DNA of 64,000 nt from Clostridia bacterium (lineage in GTDB: Bacteria > Bacillota > Clostridia > Christensenellales > CAG-138). Both the position numbers and the translations under genes were made by a program. The DNA is taken from contig JAFWJN010000026.1 of the NCBI GenBank assembly GCA_017514685.1, positions 48,056 through 112,055 of the forward strand, written 5' to 3'. Below the pieces are notes generated by a model, which saw nothing but the letters and a program-made list of their open reading frames with translations, was not told the DNA's origin and ran no database searches. Every line of letters begins with the position of its first letter. Positions within the stretch are counted from its first letter, which is position 1. This document shows, one piece after another, positions 61,264 through 64,000 of the stretch.

Positions 61264-61398
61264 GATATAATCAGCGATAGTATCACCTCCCTGTGTTCGG
61301 GTTGATTTTGGCAGTTTGTCACGCATTAGGACGGCGTTTCCGGTGGAAAAGGATAAATGTATCGCGCACCCTTTGACACCCACGAAAAAAGCCTTGAT

Positions 61399-61785
61399 TT
61401 ATGCGGGTTTGAAAGGCTCTAAAGCGTGACATTTATGCCTTTGTTTCCGCTTTCGCTCGGCGGCTTTGATTTTCTTCATGCGTCCGGCGCAGTCCGGGCA
61501 GTATTTTCCCCGGTTTGACTTGGGGACAAAGGCCGCGCCGCAGACGGCACATCGTTTCCGGCTCCCCCGATACAAGAGGGCGGCGGCCAGTTCCCCGTCA
61601 AGGGGCAGGACAGCCACACGGAACCACCGGCACATGAGAGAAAGGGAAATGCTCTGGACACACACGCAAGGCTCCCCGTCATCTAACAGCAGGCAGTTCC
61701 CCCCGTCGTAGTTACAGCACTCATGCACCAGCCGCCGCGCCCGCCGGTGCTGGCGGTAGTCCATGCGGGGCAGCTTATCGCTCAT
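61399..61785 (-). CDS. Cysteine-rich VLP domain protein
   Basis: The start is ATG 61785; the longer frame is a shadow of the relaxase. The 128-residue protein carries RRARRLVHECCNYDGGNCLL, LDDGEPCVCVQSISLSLMCR and a C-terminal zinc ribbon (KRCAVCGAAFVPKSNRGKYC, PDCAGRMKK). This is the Cys_rich_VLP family found with relaxases and recombinases in gut mobile elements; the function is unknown, perhaps DNA binding through the ribbon. It overlaps the end of the relaxase gene by 11 bases. Confidence 0.85.
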   Translation of the reverse strand: MSDKLPRMDYRQHRRARRLVHECCNYDGGNCLLLDDGEPCVCVQSISLSLMCRWFRVAVLPLDGELAAALLYRGSRKRCAVCGAAFVPKSNRGKYCPDCAGRMKKIKAAERKRKQRHKCHALEPFKPA

Positions 61786-63397
61786 GGCTCTGCTCCTTTC
61801 TGCGGTGCGGCTCGCTCCGGCGCAAAATCTGGTCGATGTTCCGCTTGACGGTCTGCAACTCCGTGTACCGCTGCTTCTGTTCGTGGTAGGTGTTATACAG
61901 GCTGGATTTCTTGGAAACAAGCTGCTCGATCTCGTCCTGCAACACTTTCCGGGCGGGCAGCTTGGTAATGCCATGCTCCCGGAAATACCGGGCAGCTGCG
62001 TCGGCTATGATAAAATCGCTCTCATGTGCCTGCCGGTATGCTTCGCGGGCTTTGGGGGATTTCTGTGCTTTCAGCCCGTCGCGGGCGGGCTTGGTCTTAG
62101 CGTAGGCAAGTACCTGTTGCTGCAACTCCTTTTTCCCTTGCAGCTTAGTTTCCAGTGTTTTCAGTTCGCCGCTGGTCTGGCGCATTTCCTCATAGGCGGT
62201 ATCAACGGCGGCTTCCAACTGCTCCGGGGAAGTAAAGCCGTATTCCTGATACACATTCAGCGTCGCGGCCATCTGTTTGAGGTTGTGCATGGTCGCCCAG
62301 CGTTCATAGCCCCGGCCTTTGCCCTCGGCTTTCTTCTGCTCAATGTCCACAAGCCGCTGCACATTCGGGGTGGTTCGGGCGACTCTGTCTGCCCGCAGTT
62401 GGTCTTGGATAGAGGGCGGGGTGCTGGATATAGCCGCGGCCTTTTCTGCGGCTCTGGCGGCGTTCTGCTCCAAAACGGCAAGGACAGCGGCGCGGTCAAA
62501 ATCGTCTCCCAGCTTGCGGGCGGTAATGGGCTTTGTCCTGTCCGGCGTGAGGTAGGAAAGCCGCCCCCGGCTCTCCTTGACGGCCACGCCCTCCCGCAGC
62601 AGCAGAGAAGAAAACTCGTCAAAGCTGGCGGCAGTAGCAAGGGCTTCCCGTATGGTCTGCCGCAGCTTCTCCTTGTTCGTTTCAAACTTGGTCTGCCGGG
62701 GCGTGATACCGCCTGCAATCATGGGGGCGTTCTGCTTGTCCAGCGCAGCCTGTCCCTTTTTCTGCGCCCAATACTCCCGGTCGGTCACGCGGTTCTTGCT
62801 GCCGTTCAAGAGGTCGATTTGGTAAAGCCCCTCCCGGTGGCACATCTCCATGACTTCGGATTTGAAGTAGCGCAAGGCCGCGTCGGTACAGCGGTGCTTG
62901 CAACCGGCTTTCGTGTCGGCTGGCCTGTCCATGTAGGGCAGGAACGGCACTTCTTCTATCCGCAGGCTGTTAATGACGATATGAACATGAATGTTGCCGC
63001 TGTGGTTATGCCCGTCTGGGTGGGTGCATACAAGGGCTTGGTGGCCGGGGAAATGCTCGGCGCAAAACTTCTCGCCCAATGCCTGCGCCCGGTCTGCGGT
63101 CAAGCCATTGTCCGGCCCGTCCCGTGGGTCAAAGCTGATGATATAGTGGTGGCTTTTCACATCTTCCCGCCGCTGGTTTTTCTCATAGCGGAGATTTGCC
63201 CGCATACACGCAACGGCAAAATCCTCCCCGCCGCAGTTCAGCGTGGACAGCCGGTAATCCTCGCGGGGGATAAGCCTGCCGGTTTCATCAAGGACGGGCT
63301 TCATGGTAAACTCGTCATGCTCAAAAAGCAGGTATTGTTCGGCGGCTCCGTAGTCGGCGTTTTTAGAGTTGATATGCTTGAGTGTTGCCAACCGCAT
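61775..63397 (-). CDS. MobA/MobL-type relaxase
   Basis: The 540-residue protein from ATG 63397 (GTG one codon earlier is possible) opens RLATLKHINSKNADYGAAEQ with candidate catalytic tyrosines Y16 and Y22. It has REDVKSHHYIISFDPRD and the metal motif HNHSGNIHVHIVINSLR. The segment GYERWATMHNLKQMAATLNV and a long helical region (EEMRQTSGELKTLETKLQGK) form the C-terminal half. It should nick oriT of the mobilizable element and guide transfer by a helper. It overlaps the MobC gene upstream by about 35 bases. Confidence 0.9.
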   Translation of the reverse strand: MRLATLKHINSKNADYGAAEQYLLFEHDEFTMKPVLDETGRLIPREDYRLSTLNCGGEDFAVACMRANLRYEKNQRREDVKSHHYIISFDPRDGPDNGLTADRAQALGEKFCAEHFPGHQALVCTHPDGHNHSGNIHVHIVINSLRIEEVPFLPYMDRPADTKAGCKHRCTDAALRYFKSEVMEMCHREGLYQIDLLNGSKNRVTDREYWAQKKGQAALDKQNAPMIAGGITPRQTKFETNKEKLRQTIREALATAASFDEFSSLLLREGVAVKESRGRLSYLTPDRTKPITARKLGDDFDRAAVLAVLEQNAARAAEKAAAISSTPPSIQDQLRADRVARTTPNVQRLVDIEQKKAEGKGRGYERWATMHNLKQMAATLNVYQEYGFTSPEQLEAAVDTAYEEMRQTSGELKTLETKLQGKKELQQQVLAYAKTKPARDGLKAQKSPKAREAYRQAHESDFIIADAAARYFREHGITKLPARKVLQDEIEQLVSKKSSLYNTYHEQKQRYTELQTVKRNIDQILRRSEPHRRKEQSHER

Positions 63398-63761
63398 CAC
63401 CTACTTTCCCCAGGACTTCATACTTGAGGGCGGCAAGGTCGGCTATGGCGGCGCGTACCTCGCCGGACAGCGCATTGTAGGGTGCGCCGTACTCGTTCAA
63501 ATACCGGGCTATCTGATTGAGGTTGCCGCCGATCCTGCCGTACTCGGCGGCCAACTTCCCGACAGCGGAGAGCAGTTCGTCATTGACCGCCGACACATGG
63601 ATAACGGGGCGTATGGTGGTGCGCCGTATCGCCTGCCGGAGAAATTCCGACTGGCTGATACCATAGGGCGCAAGCCGCGCTGTGAAGTCGGCGTATTCAT
63701 CTTCGGACAGCCGGGTTTTCACAACGCGGCTGCGGTGGGGTGTGTTGTATTTCTTTCGCAT
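63363..63761 (-). CDS. mobC: MobC-like relaxosome protein of the mobilizable element
   Basis: The start is ATG 63761, after GGGAGG; the GTG at 63782 lies before that site. The 132-residue basic protein begins MRKKYNTPHRSRVVKTRLSE and continues DEYADFTARLAPYGISQSEF, a ribbon-helix-helix. The family's GKLAAEYGRIGGNLNQIARY block follows and a helical end. It would bind oriT together with the relaxase encoded just downstream. Confidence 0.9.
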   Translation of the reverse strand: MRKKYNTPHRSRVVKTRLSEDEYADFTARLAPYGISQSEFLRQAIRRTTIRPVIHVSAVNDELLSAVGKLAAEYGRIGGNLNQIARYLNEYGAPYNALSGEVRAAIADLAALKYEVLGKVGDAVGNTQAYQL

Positions 63762-63858
63762 GGTCTGTAAACCTCCCTTCACTTTACAACGGACATTTTA
63801 GGGGCAAAAAACAGGGGTCACATTAAAAATTTTGGGGTAGCCGTTGCGGAAATATTTT

Positions 63859-63945
63859 TGCGGCGCAAGCCGCATAGCAGGGTTTGGGGAAGGCACTCCC
63901 CAACAAGTTTCCCGCGAGGGGCAAAACCGCAGAATTGCGGATTTT
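63859..63945. other. Candidate oriT: cluster of three hairpins
   Basis: TGCGGC-GCAA-GCCGCA (63859-63874), TTGGGGA-AGGCAC-TCCCCAA (63884-63903) and AAAACCGCA-GAAT-TGCGG-A-TTTT (63923-63945) lie in the 218-base gene-free stretch upstream of mobC. Transfer origins of related elements contain such inverted repeats directly before mobC. No nic site was identified. Confidence 0.4.
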
Positions 63946-64000
63946 GGCACCGTGGTAGAAACTTGCTCTCCGTGACTGCAAACTTTCTCTCACTTCCGTC

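Noticed and set aside
61763-63427. 554-residue plus-strand frame opposite the relaxase
   Set aside because: GC-rich antisense shadow; the minus strand carries the relaxase metal motif and fits the operon.

Overview
The window looks like chromosomal DNA of an anaerobic member of the Bacillota, probably class Clostridia from a gut or rumen habitat. This is inferred from strong AGGAGG-type ribosome binding sites, mobile-element families typical of gut Clostridia (PcfB/DUF3801, TTRAP, TnpW, Cys-rich VLP, DUF3991-Toprim), an ECF sigma/RsgI-like anti-sigma pair and a plant cell-wall glycosidase cluster. No rRNA or housekeeping marker is present, so the genus cannot be named.

Layout. (1) 1-12403: left-truncated, decaying integrative conjugative element. 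It keeps DUF3846, Toprim, DUF4314, MobC, relaxase, ArdC-like, TTRAP, PcfB and sortase genes, plus two antisense cargo genes (flavodoxin, CapA). The transfer-channel genes expected between the coupling protein and the NlpC/P60 hydrolase are gone. In their place is a broken serine recombinase whose C-terminal part is fused in frame to the hydrolase. (2) 12404-13210: gene-poor, with inverted repeats. (3) 13211-22194: a type I-E CRISPR-Cas operon (cas3, cse1, cse2, cas7, cas5, cas6e, cas1, cas2) and an array of 12 repeats and 11 spacers. cas1 carries two frameshifts and one stop, so interference looks intact but adaptation looks dead. (4) 22195-22655: gene-free, with a structured motif that recurs near 54.5 kb.

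(5) 22656-33439, minus strand: cell-surface/envelope genes. These are a lipoprotein with a duplicated domain, a zinc-ribbon membrane protein, a 1300-residue CHAP/C-type lectin/SH3 protein, a zinc-ribbon/SH3 protein, a zinc-ribbon protein with LEA-like 11-residue repeats, and two small membrane-anchored proteins. (6) 33937-46754: a polysaccharide-use cluster (GH3, SGNH-esterase remnant, GH2, divergent AraC regulator, polysaccharide deacetylase, GPH-type sugar symporter, GH3, GH51), consistent with arabinose- and xylose-rich hemicellulose.

(7) 46961-50319: debris. A Fic gene is split by an IS200/IS605 element whose TnpB is intact but whose TnpA lacks the first HUH histidine; a HipA-like kinase fragment and an HTH gene follow. 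(8) 50367-53954, minus strand: alpha/beta hydrolase, a probable GNAT fragment, and the sigma/anti-sigma pair. (9) 54061-57162: small ORFs, a 75-nt nested hairpin, and a two-gene WYL-regulator operon with its own terminator. (10) 57163-57640: a strongly structured gene-free stretch with two tRNA-like folds (anticodons GAT and GAA). (11) 57641-64000, minus strand: a GC-richer mobilizable element that runs off the right edge, with serine recombinase, TnpW, DnaC-like ATPase, RepA-type initiator, Cys-rich VLP, relaxase, MobC and an oriT-like hairpin cluster.
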